From Flavobacterium psychrophilum (GTDB lineage Bacteria > Bacteroidota > Bacteroidia > Flavobacteriales > Flavobacteriaceae), in contig QFQM01000039.1 in assembly GCA_003243255.1 (NCBI GenBank), forward strand, positions 1-29,755: DNA of 29,755 bases, in the 5' to 3' direction. Below the pieces are notes generated by a model. That model was not told the DNA's origin and did not search any database. It saw only the letters and a list, made by a program, of their open reading frames with translations. A program made the translations under genes and the position numbers. Positions 15,845 through 24,109 of the stretch are shown one piece after another; within the stretch, counting starts at the first letter, position 1; each line of letters starts with the position of its first letter.

Positions 15845-17170
15845 ATGAATATTACAAGAGAGCAGGTAGATGCATTAAACGCTGTTGTAACAGTAGCTGT
15901 AAGCAAAGAAGATTACAAACAAAAGGTAGACAAAGTTTTACAGGACTACAGGAAAAATGCAAGCATTCCGGGTTTCAGGAAAGGTGCTGTTCCTATGAGC
16001 CTTATCGTAAAACAATACGGTAAAGCTGTACTTTTAGATGAAGTAAACAAATTACTTCAGACTTCTCTTAACGATTATCTTGTAGAAGAAAAACTTGATA
16101 TACTAGGTAACCCGCTACCAAAAGTAACTGAAGATTTTAACTGGGATGCTGACGATTTCTCTTTTGAGTTTGAACTTGGCCTTGCTCCTGAGTTTTCAGT
16201 AGATCTTGGTGCTAAAAATAAAGTTGTAAAATACAACATCACGGCTGACGAAACTATGCTTAATGAGCAGGTAGAGCGCATCCAGAAACAATTTGGTAAA
16301 CTGGTTTCTAAAGAGAAATCAGAAGAAGGAGATGATATCCGCGGTACTTTCACTAACGAAGAGAAAGGTATCAACGCTGAGGCTACCATTACTTCTGACA
16401 TCTTTAAAACTAAAACTACAGGAAAAAAATTCCTTGGTAAAAAAGTTGGTGATGTAGTTACTGTTTCTACAAAAGGCCTTTTTGATGATGACCACAAACT
16501 TATGGATTACCTAAAAGTTGGTCATGATGATGTTCACGGTCTTGATATCGAAGTGAACTTCACTATTGAAGAAATAAACACTTCTGAGCTTGCTGAGCTT
16601 AACCAGGAGCTTTTCGACAAACTGTTTGGAGAAGGTGTTGTAACATCTGTAGAGCAGCTTAAAGAAAAGATCAAAGAAGATGCAGAGCAGCAATTCGGTT
16701 CTCAGGCAGATCAGAAATTCCTTAACGATGTAACTGAGTCGCTTATCGAGAACACTAAATTTGAGCTTCCGGCTGAATTCCTTGTAAAATGGCTTCAGAC
16801 TGCAGGTGAGACTGCGCTAACGTCTGAAGAGGCTGAGGCTGAGTACAAAAAATCTGAGAATGGTCTTCGTTACCAGCTTATCGAAGGTAAAGTAATCGCT
16901 GAGAACGGCCTTCAGATCACTTTTGACGACCTTAAAGCGTATACTGCAGAGGTTATCAAAAAACAAATGGCACAATTCGGCCAGCTTGATCCAAGCCAGG
17001 AAGATGTAGATAACATCGTTGCAAGAGTACTTTCTAACAAAGATGAAGTTAAGAGACTTTCTGAGCAGGTAATGAGCGAAAAAATGCTTAACCTTTTCAA
17101 AGAAAAAGTGAAATACAAAACGAAAGATGTTACATATCAGGAGTTTGTTAAAGAAATGTACGGAGAATAA
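15845..17170 (+). CDS. tig: Trigger factor
   Basis: 441 aa, the usual length. The ribosome-bound chaperone that meets nascent chains at the exit tunnel. The N-terminal ribosome-binding domain contains the signature IPGFRKGAVPMSLIVKQYG, with GFRKG at 43-47. The middle FKBP-like region (about 150-245) is divergent, as is normal in Bacteroidota, so prolyl isomerase activity is doubtful. The C-terminal arms (about 260-441) are long charged helices. The gene is immediately upstream of clpP and clpX, the classic tig-clpP-clpX order, though here each gap carries a hairpin. It has its own promoter. Confidence 0.97.
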   Translation: MNITREQVDALNAVVTVAVSKEDYKQKVDKVLQDYRKNASIPGFRKGAVPMSLIVKQYGKAVLLDEVNKLLQTSLNDYLVEEKLDILGNPLPKVTEDFNWDADDFSFEFELGLAPEFSVDLGAKNKVVKYNITADETMLNEQVERIQKQFGKLVSKEKSEEGDDIRGTFTNEEKGINAEATITSDIFKTKTTGKKFLGKKVGDVVTVSTKGLFDDDHKLMDYLKVGHDDVHGLDIEVNFTIEEINTSELAELNQELFDKLFGEGVVTSVEQLKEKIKEDAEQQFGSQADQKFLNDVTESLIENTKFELPAEFLVKWLQTAGETALTSEEAEAEYKKSENGLRYQLIEGKVIAENGLQITFDDLKAYTAEVIKKQMAQFGQLDPSQEDVDNIVARVLSNKDEVKRLSEQVMSEKMLNLFKEKVKYKTKDVTYQEFVKEMYGE

Positions 17171-17187
17171 TTCTCGTAAAAAATAAG

Positions 17188-17195
17188 TATATTTG
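17188..17195 (+). promoter_or_regulatory. Candidate -7 box TATATTTG for clpP
   Basis: A full TAnnTTTG match 18 nt after the tig stop and immediately before the hairpin at 17197. If used, the clpP transcript would begin inside the hairpin or just after its first arm, with a leader of 60-65 nt. No TTG is seen at the right spacing. Confidence 0.35.
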
Positions 17196-17196
17196 A

Positions 17197-17230
17197 ACGT
17201 CAGTCCGTTTGGGCTGGCGTTTCGTTCTTT
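17197..17230 (+). terminator. Hairpin between tig and clpP, probable (partial) terminator
   Basis: ACGTCAGTCC (17197-17206), loop GTTT, GGGCTGGCGT (17211-17220): a 10-bp stem with two G-U pairs. A T-rich tail broken by C and G (TTCGTTCTTT) follows. The imperfect tail suggests incomplete termination, which would allow some read-through to clpP. Confidence 0.6.
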
Positions 17231-17263
17231 AATGCAAACAAATAAATTTATTTTACTTCAATT

Positions 17264-17938
17264 ATGAATTACGGAAAAGAATTTCACAAATATGCCACTA
17301 AACATCACGGCATAAACAACTTATACTACGATAAACTTATAAGCCGCGTTACACCTACAGGAATGACGCCTTACATCATGGAAGAGCGCCAGATGAACGT
17401 TGCTCAGCTTGACGTTTTCTCTCGTCTTATGATGGACAGGATCATCTTCCTTGGTACAGGTATCGATGACCAGATCGCTAACATCGTACAGGCGCAGTTA
17501 TTGTTCCTTGAGAGCACAGATGCTTCTAAAGATATCCAGATCTATATCAACTCACCGGGCGGAAGCGTTTACGCAGGTCTTGGTATGTATGATACGATGC
17601 AGTACATCCGTCCTGATGTAGCTACTATCTGTACAGGTATGGCTGCTTCTATGGGTGCAGTGCTTTTATGTGCAGGTGCAGCCGGAAAACGTTCGGCATT
17701 GCCACACTCAAGGGTTATGATTCACCAGCCATCGGGAGGTGCACAGGGTGTTGCTACCGATATGGAGATCAACTTAAAAGAAATGCTGAAACTTAAAGAT
17801 GAGCTTTATGAGATCATTTCTAAGCATTCAGGTCAGACTTTTGAGAAAGTACACAAAGACAGCGAAAGGGACTACTGGATGAAAGCCCCTGAAGCTAAGG
17901 AATACGGAATGATCGACGAAGTTTTGATCAGAGAATAA
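17264..17938 (+). CDS. clpP: ATP-dependent Clp protease proteolytic subunit ClpP
   Basis: 224 aa. The serine-protease subunit that forms the double-heptamer chamber and works with ClpX encoded next door. The catalytic triad is S129 in GMAASMGA, H154 in MIHQPSGG and D203 in DSERDYWM; the spacing agrees exactly with E. coli S111, H136 and D185 (offset 18). NSPGGSVYAGLGMYDTMQY, the oxyanion region, is at about 94-112. The N-terminus is about 20-30 residues longer than in many ClpP proteins (MNYGKEFHKYATKHHG), common in Bacteroidota, and a processed propeptide is possible. It is 69 nt upstream of clpX with a strong hairpin in between. Confidence 0.97.
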   Translation: MNYGKEFHKYATKHHGINNLYYDKLISRVTPTGMTPYIMEERQMNVAQLDVFSRLMMDRIIFLGTGIDDQIANIVQAQLLFLESTDASKDIQIYINSPGGSVYAGLGMYDTMQYIRPDVATICTGMAASMGAVLLCAGAAGKRSALPHSRVMIHQPSGGAQGVATDMEINLKEMLKLKDELYEIISKHSGQTFEKVHKDSERDYWMKAPEAKEYGMIDEVLIRE

Positions 17939-17953
17939 ATAAAACCAGTGTAA

Positions 17954-17990
17954 TGTAACAATAAGGCTGGTATTCAGTCTTATTGTTGCA
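17954..17990 (+). promoter_or_regulatory. 17-bp hairpin between clpP and clpX without a T tract
   Basis: The arms 17954-17970 and 17974-17990 pair over 17 bp with three G-U pairs and a 3-nt TAT loop; the core is AACAATAAG against CTTATTGTT. What follows is CTACCAAATAAATAAAAATG, not a U run, so it is not a standard terminator. It could stabilise the clpP 3' end, be an RNase processing site or lower clpX expression. Confidence 0.65.
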
Positions 17991-18007
17991 CTACCAAATA
18001 AATAAAA

Positions 18008-19240
18008 ATGGCTAAAGAAGTATTAGAGTGTTCTTTTTGCGGAAGGAAAAAGCCGGAAACCAACCTGCTTATTGCAGGTATCAGCGCGCACATATGCGAT
18101 CGTTGTATTGAACAGGCGCATGGTATTGTGCTTGAAGAATTAAGGCAGTCAGGCACATCGGCGTTATCTGCCGAGCTTGAGCTTAAAAAACCAAAAGAGA
18201 TACGCGCATTCCTTGACCAATATGTTATTGGCCAGGATCAGACTAAAAAAGTACTTTCGGTTGCAGTATACAATCATTACAAAAGGCTGATGCAGCCTAC
18301 AGGAGATGATGGTGTAGAGATCGAAAAGAGTAATATACTTATGGTTGGGCAGACAGGTACGGGTAAAACCCTTGTTGCCAAGACCATTGCACGTATGCTT
18401 AATGTACCGCTTACTATTGTAGATGCTACGGTGCTTACCGAAGCAGGTTATGTAGGGGAGGACGTTGAGAGTATACTAACGCGACTGCTACAGGCCGCTG
18501 ATTATGATGTAAAGAAAGCTGAGCGTGGTATCGTATTCATCGATGAGATCGATAAGATTGCCCGTAAAAGCGACAACCCATCGATAACCCGTGATGTATC
18601 GGGTGAGGGAGTACAACAGGCGTTGCTGAAACTGCTTGAAGGTACGGTAGTTAACGTTCCGCCGAAAGGTGGCCGTAAGCACCCTGACCAGAAATTCATC
18701 GAGGTAAATACTCAGGATATCCTGTTTATTGCAGGTGGTGCTTTTGACGGTATTGAACGTGTAATTTCGAAAAGGCTTAACCGTCAGGCGGTTGGGTACA
18801 GTACGTCTAAAAATGCTGATAACATCGATAAGGATAACCTGTTGCAATACATTATCCCTAAGGACGTTAAGGACTTTGGGCTTATCCCTGAGATCATCGG
18901 GCGTATGCCGGTGCTAACGCATATGGATCCGCTTGACAGGGAAACGCTTAGAGCTATCCTTACCGAGCCTAAGAATGCCCTTGTAAAACAGTATGTTAAG
19001 TTGTTTGCTATGGATGAGGTTGCCCTTACAGTAGAAGACGATGCGCTTGACTATATTGTAGAAAAAGCATTAGAGTATAAACTGGGTGCCAGAGGATTAC
19101 GTTCGCTTTGCGAGGCTATCCTGACCGAAGCAATGTACGAATTGCCGGGTTCTGATGAGAAGGAACTGCATATTGATAAAGACTATGTGGAACACCACCT
19201 GAACAGGACGCTTTTGAAACGCCTTAAGACCGCTTCGTAA
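18008..19240 (+). CDS. clpX: ATP-dependent Clp protease ATP-binding subunit ClpX
   Basis: 410 aa. The hexameric AAA+ unfoldase that feeds substrates to ClpP. The N-terminal zinc-binding domain has C8, C11, C30 and C33. Walker A is GQTGTGKT (114-121), the GYVGEDVE pore-loop segment follows, and Walker B is IVFIDEID (175-182, D179-E180), then [18 protein letters not shown]. The sensor-2 region has KLGARGLRS in the C-terminal small domain. All functional motifs are intact. It follows clpP by 69 nt and ends before a strong terminator at 19299. Confidence 0.98.
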   Translation: MAKEVLECSFCGRKKPETNLLIAGISAHICDRCIEQAHGIVLEELRQSGTSALSAELELKKPKEIRAFLDQYVIGQDQTKKVLSVAVYNHYKRLMQPTGDDGVEIEKSNILMVGQTGTGKTLVAKTIARMLNVPLTIVDATVLTEAGYVGEDVESILTRLLQAADYDVKKAERGIVFIDEIDKIARKSDNPSITRDVSGEGVQQALLKLLEGTVVNVPPKGGRKHPDQKFIEVNTQDILFIAGGAFDGIERVISKRLNRQAVGYSTSKNADNIDKDNLLQYIIPKDVKDFGLIPEIIGRMPVLTHMDPLDRETLRAILTEPKNALVKQYVKLFAMDEVALTVEDDALDYIVEKALEYKLGARGLRSLCEAILTEAMYELPGSDEKELHIDKDYVEHHLNRTLLKRLKTAS

Positions 19241-19298
19241 AAAGTATTCAGTTTGCAGTCGCAGTTTTCAGTGATTTGCAATACGAGATAAAATTTCT

Positions 19299-19327
19299 AA
19301 ATCCTTTGCCACGGCGGAGGATTTTTT
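19299..19327 (+). terminator. Intrinsic terminator after clpX
   Basis: AAATCCTTTGC - CACG - GCGGAGGATTT, an 11-bp stem with two G-U pairs, running into six T at 19322-19327. It lies about 60 nt after the clpX stop. Confidence 0.85.
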
Positions 19328-21794
<2,467 letters not shown>

Positions 21795-21852
21795 GCTGCG
21801 CTGTTGCGGATTCAGGATTCTGAGTTCCGCGTTGCAAGGAATTATTATAAAG

Positions 21853-21877
21853 CCGGACAGAAATGTCCGGTTTTTTT
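21853..21877 (+). terminator. Intrinsic terminator after GH97
   Basis: CCGGACA - GAAA - TGTCCGG (21853-21870), a perfect 7-bp stem with a stable GAAA tetraloop and seven T after it. Confidence 0.92.
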
Positions 21878-21893
21878 ATTTAGCCCCTGAGGG

Positions 21894-21912
21894 CCTGCCT
21901 GCGGTAGGCAGG
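21894..21912 (+). repeat. 19-nt palindromic element inside the left BIME arm
   Basis: CCTGCCTGCGGTAGGCAGG, stem CCTGCCT/AGGCAGG. Its removal restores GGGGC and makes the left unit match the right. A relative lies at 26505-26524 in reverse orientation. Confidence 0.75.
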
Positions 21913-21944
21913 GCGACATATTTATAGTTTGTTATAAGTTGAAT

Positions 21945-22000
21945 ATTAAGAGCTCCGGAGGAGCGGCATGATTATATGCTGCTCCTCCGGAGCTCTTAAT
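21945..22000. repeat. 25-bp-arm palindrome
   Basis: Arms 21945-21969 and 21976-22000 pair over 25 bp with a single G-U mismatch and a 6-nt loop GATTAT. Each arm itself contains a small hairpin, GCTCC-GGA-GGAGC, followed by GGCATGATTATATG, so the palindrome can be read as two inverted hairpin-plus-tail units sharing one tail. Confidence 0.85.
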
Positions 22001-22063
22001 GGGTTATGTAATTTTTTTCTATAAATATGTCGCCTCTCCGAGGCTTTATAATGTTTTTTGTAG

Positions 22064-22084
22064 AGACGTTGCATTGCAACGTCT
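22064..22084. repeat. GTAG-footed palindrome AGACGTTGCA-T-TGCAACGTCT
   Basis: Perfect 10-bp arms (22064-22073 and 22075-22084) preceded directly by GTAG (22060-22063), the tetranucleotide that marks REP units in other bacteria. Similar GTAGAGACGTTGCA sequences are widespread between genes in several phyla, as far as I recall. Confidence 0.75.
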
Positions 22085-22130
22085 GTTGATTTTTTTCGTA
22101 GTGAATTAATATTTTTGGCTGCGGAAAATC

Positions 22131-22496
22131 CTAATCATCATCCGGTACTTCCTCAATATATTCCATCATAAACACCTGATAGTTGTAATGCTCCTCAATA
22201 GGGCGGGCATGGTTTGCTTCTCTAAGGTGTTCCAGTAGCTTGATGTGGAATTCAGGTGAATATTTTTCTTCTTCAGAGGCATTCAGTCCGGTAATAGCAT
22301 AGCTGGTAAAGTGATCGGGTACACTCAGTTTTTCATGCATTTCGGTAGAAAGGATAAATCCGCCTTCGTGAATGTCAACAATATCTGTAACTGTAACTTC
22401 AAAAAGGGCATTGAAAAACGCATCAGGTACGTAGCCTCTATCGGCTTTGAGTTCGCTGCCTCCCGGCAGCCTGAAAATTGCTTTGTAATAGGGCAT
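22131..22496 (-). CDS. Hypothetical small acidic cytoplasmic protein
   Basis: 121 aa, not recognised. No signal peptide or membrane helix. The start MPYYKAIFRLPGGSELKADRGY and the strands that follow look like a compact alpha/beta fold. The middle VTDIVDIHEGGFILSTEMH is hydrophobic with acidic turns. The C-terminus is very acidic and ends in E-V-P-D-D-D. Codon use resembles neighbours and a plausible promoter lies upstream, so it is probably a real gene. It stands between the GH97 gene (convergent) and a repeat-rich patch, with no clue to function from neighbours. Confidence 0.7.
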   Translation of the reverse strand: MPYYKAIFRLPGGSELKADRGYVPDAFFNALFEVTVTDIVDIHEGGFILSTEMHEKLSVPDHFTSYAITGLNASEEEKYSPEFHIKLLEHLREANHARPIEEHYNYQVFMMEYIEEVPDDD

Positions 22497-22517
22497 ATAT
22501 GGGTTGTATATCTATCA

Positions 22518-22548
22518 CTAAGATACGCATTTTAAAGAAGCGGGTCAA
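22518..22548 (-). promoter_or_regulatory. Possible promoter of the 121-aa gene
   Basis: On the minus strand TTG (22546-22548), a 20-nt spacer, and TATCTTAG (22518-22525), which matches TAnnTTTG at six of eight positions. The expected start is 15-20 nt before the ATG. Confidence 0.35.
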
Positions 22549-22604
22549 GCGGTTTTAACAAAGGGTTGATATTAATGATTATGAAAAATTAATGCTTGTC
22601 TACG

Positions 22605-22640
22605 CTCCCCTCTCCTTTGGAGAGGGGCTGGGGGTGAGGT
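22605..22640 (+). repeat. Dispersed palindromic repeat, copy 2 (CCCCTCTCC family)
   Basis: CCCCTCTCC (22607-22615), loop TTT, GGAGAGGGG (22619-22627), then CTGGGGGTGAGG. The opposite orientation to the copy at 15267. Confidence 0.85.
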
Positions 22641-22649
22641 CTATATTTC

Positions 22650-22674
22650 CTGCAAGGTTTCCAAAACCTTGTAG
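22650..22674. repeat. Palindromic repeat CTGCAAGGTTT/AAACCTTGTAG
   Basis: 11-bp arms (22650-22660 and 22664-22674) with one G-U mismatch and the loop CCA. It ends in GTAG. Ten bases on is a second small hairpin, TTCCC-TAC-GGGAA (22685-22697). Confidence 0.75.
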
Positions 22675-22723
22675 ATATAATTTATTCCCTACGGGAAATG
22701 TTTACGATATCTGAATGTCTTGT

Positions 22724-22797
22724 CTACCGAAATTAAATCGCTACGCGATATGATAGCCATAATGAGAATTTCCCGTTAGGGAAATAATTTTGGTAGC
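22724..22797. repeat. GGTAG-tailed hairpin repeats, an inverted copy then a direct copy
   Basis: The first unit (22724-22749) reads on the minus strand as hairpin ATCGC-GTA-GCGAT followed by TTAATTTCGGTAG. The second (22760-22797) reads on the plus strand as hairpin TTTCCC-GTT-AGGGAAA followed by TAATTTTGGTAGC. The two tails agree except for one base, so they are one family with different hairpins, placed back to back. Confidence 0.75.
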
Positions 22798-22850
22798 TAA
22801 GAGTTTAGCATCATTGTCAAATTTCGCGGAAGGAATGAATTAAAAGGGAA

Positions 22851-23306
22851 TTATTTAATTTCGAATTGCACATCGGTTTCAATTCCGGCAGCTTGTAAGG
22901 CTGTTATGAAATCTAGTAAGGTCTTACGTGAATTCACAATCATAAAACTGCTCTCGTTATGCTTGGTTTTTATACCTGCATAATACCCGGCTCCGATTCG
23001 GGATGTTGATAGCCAAAATCGGACTTTTTCAATTTCAGTTTTTTGGAATGTTGTTTCAGACTTCCAAAAATGTAACGGTCTTCTGATTATTAGGCAGTCA
23101 TTGAATAAGTGAAAAGATTTTATAATATAAGAGAGGTAGACAAATCCAAATGGAATAAACAATGTTATTACAAAAAAGAGATAGGAGGTGTCGCTTTTTT
23201 CATCGGCAATGAAATACAATATAATTGCGATTATAGGGATAAAAAACGCAGAAAGTGTTAACATTAAATACTGCGTGAAATTTAACTTAGTTTCAAATAA
23301 AGGCAT
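22851..23306 (-). CDS. Hypothetical two-helix membrane protein with PH-like domain
   Basis: 151 aa, no signal peptide. Two membrane helices at about residues 12-33 (LMLTLSAFFIPIIAIILYF) and 42-64 (LFFVITLFIPFGFVYLSYII), then a soluble domain of strands: CLIIRRPLHFW, EKVRFWLSTSRIGAGYYAGI, ESSFMIVNSRKTLLDFITAL. The layout of a two-helix anchor plus a strand-rich domain with a final amphipathic helix is like bacterial PH-domain (YdbS/YdbT-type) proteins, but that is a structural guess. No function known. Near-identical 38-nt repeats flank the gene, and the DNA around it is repeat-rich. Nothing in the residues suggests a toxin or defence role. Confidence 0.65.
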   Translation of the reverse strand: MPLFETKLNFTQYLMLTLSAFFIPIIAIILYFIADEKSDTSYLFFVITLFIPFGFVYLSYIIKSFHLFNDCLIIRRPLHFWKSETTFQKTEIEKVRFWLSTSRIGAGYYAGIKTKHNESSFMIVNSRKTLLDFITALQAAGIETDVQFEIK

Positions 23307-23378
23307 TTAGTGTAATTTAAATATTGCTGTGTAAAATAAAGGAATTTTCAGGAATTTTAAATTGCTAAACGATAACAG

Positions 23379-23459
23379 TAATGAGAATTTCCCGTTAGGG
23401 AAATAATTTCGGTAGCAGATAATTCAAGTGGGTTTTTATTTTCCCGTTAGGGAAATAAT
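23379..23459 (+). repeat. GGTAG-tailed hairpin repeats, two further direct copies
   Basis: The unit at 23379-23416 matches 22760-22797 at 37 of 38 bases. A shorter copy follows at 23440-23459 (TTTCCCGTTAGGGAAATAAT), lacking the GGTAG tail. Together with the units at 22724-22797 they bracket the 151-aa gene. Confidence 0.85.
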
Positions 23460-23498
23460 CCTGTTTTATCGTACCTTTAAGATACCAAATCCAACACT

Positions 23499-23786
23499 AT
23501 GACCAAATCTGAAAAAAAGGCACTGCTTAATAAGCTTATTGCCGGTTTCCTTGCAACATCTGATGCTTCAGAACGGATGGAAATACGCGATACTATCTTT
23601 AAAGAACTCAATAAACTGCCATTGTCTTCGCATGACCGTAATCATACCGAAGACGAAATGGACCTGTGGCTTTACAATATCGACAGGTATATAAAAGACC
23701 CAAAAAACACCGCAGCCCATACTTCCGTAATAGCCGATTTCGAAGAGATTATTAAAGTAGTGGATATTTCGCTACTGGCGAATTAA
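23499..23786 (+). CDS. Hypothetical small helical protein
   Basis: 95 aa, not recognised. Soluble, mainly alpha-helical by composition: MTKSEKKALLNKLIAGF and MEIRDTIFKELNKLP look like amphipathic helices, then a D/E-rich HTEDEMDLWLYNIDRYI segment and a last helix. No cysteines, no membrane segment. A weak -7-like TACCTTTA lies 18-25 nt upstream of the ATG. It is flanked by repeats on both sides, and no neighbour suggests a function. It is probably real, because length and codon use are normal and the frame is free of a competing gene. Confidence 0.6.
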   Translation: MTKSEKKALLNKLIAGFLATSDASERMEIRDTIFKELNKLPLSSHDRNHTEDEMDLWLYNIDRYIKDPKNTAAHTSVIADFEEIIKVVDISLLAN

Positions 23787-23801
23787 TATACCGCTCTTGC
23801 T

Positions 23802-23836
23802 CCCCTCTCTTTTGGAGAGGGGCTGGGGGTGAGGTC
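23802..23836 (+). repeat. Dispersed palindromic repeat, copy 3 (CCCCTCTCC family)
   Basis: CCCCTCTCT (23802-23810), loop TTT, GGAGAGGGG (23814-23822), then CTGGGGGTGAGG. Same orientation as the copy at 22605. It abuts the minus-strand terminator at 23837. Confidence 0.85.
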
Positions 23837-23861
23837 AAAAAAAGCCCCACTTCCGTGAGGC
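23837..23861 (-). terminator. Intrinsic terminator of the small lipoprotein gene
   Basis: Minus strand: GCCTCAC - GGAA - GTGGGGC then seven T. A 7-bp stem with one G-U pair and a GGAA loop, a few bases after the lipoprotein stop. Confidence 0.85.
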
Positions 23862-23866
23862 TCTCA

Positions 23867-24040
23867 TTATGCGTCTTTTGTTTGTCGTTTCTGACTTATC
23901 TTTTCAGCAGCCGATTTAGCAGTTTCAATATGGCTGATGCAGCGTCTTTTTCCGCCACAGCTGTAACGGTGCAGTTTGGGTCCGCAGGAAGCCAGTAGCA
24001 ATAAACCTGCAGCCAGTGTAAAAATGTATTTCCTCTTCAT
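23867..24040 (-). CDS. Small basic cysteine-containing lipoprotein
   Basis: 57 aa from ATG 24040. Signal: MKRKYIFTLAAGLLLLASC, a textbook lipobox (L-A-S-C) with the lipidated cysteine at residue 19, leaving a mature chain of only about 39 residues. The mature part has two more cysteines in Y-S-C-G-G-K-R-R-C and is Lys/Arg-rich, ending Q-K-R-Q-T-K-D-A. It lacks the acidic residues after the lipid cysteine that mark surface display, so it is probably periplasm-facing. ATG 24055 is in frame five codons upstream; the later start gives the better K-R-K n-region. A terminator follows. Function unknown. It is 69 nt downstream of the GH3-family gene on the same strand. Confidence 0.65.
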   Translation of the reverse strand: MKRKYIFTLAAGLLLLASCGPKLHRYSCGGKRRCISHIETAKSAAEKISQKRQTKDA

Positions 24041-24109
24041 TATCATCTGTTTCATGTAATAAGTAAAGCAAACCTTGTGCCAAACTACTGAAAATCTATC
24101 AGTTAAAGT

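Larger units (their letters stand above)
21881..22046. repeat. Nested BIME-like palindromic element
   Basis: The outer arms GGCGACATATTTATAG (21912-21927) and CTATAAATATGTCGCC (22019-22034) are a perfect 16-bp inverted pair. Each arm is joined to a short hairpin. On the right this is GCCTC-TCC-GAGGC (22032-22044). On the left it is GCCCC-TGA-GGGGC, which is seen only if the 19 bases 21894-21912 are removed. Inside the pair lies a second, longer palindrome (21945-22000). The arrangement of two inverted hairpin units around a centre resembles the bacterial interspersed mosaic elements built from REP sequences. No transposase gene is present in the window. Confidence 0.75.

Noticed and set aside
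16075..16497. 140-codon minus-strand frame inside tig
   Set aside because: Fully antisense to a certain gene, Ser-rich, no family features; a shadow of tig codon use.
22640..23460. CRISPR-like array among the repeats
   Set aside because: The repeats are palindromic, differ in orientation and spacing, and have no regular unique spacers or cas genes.
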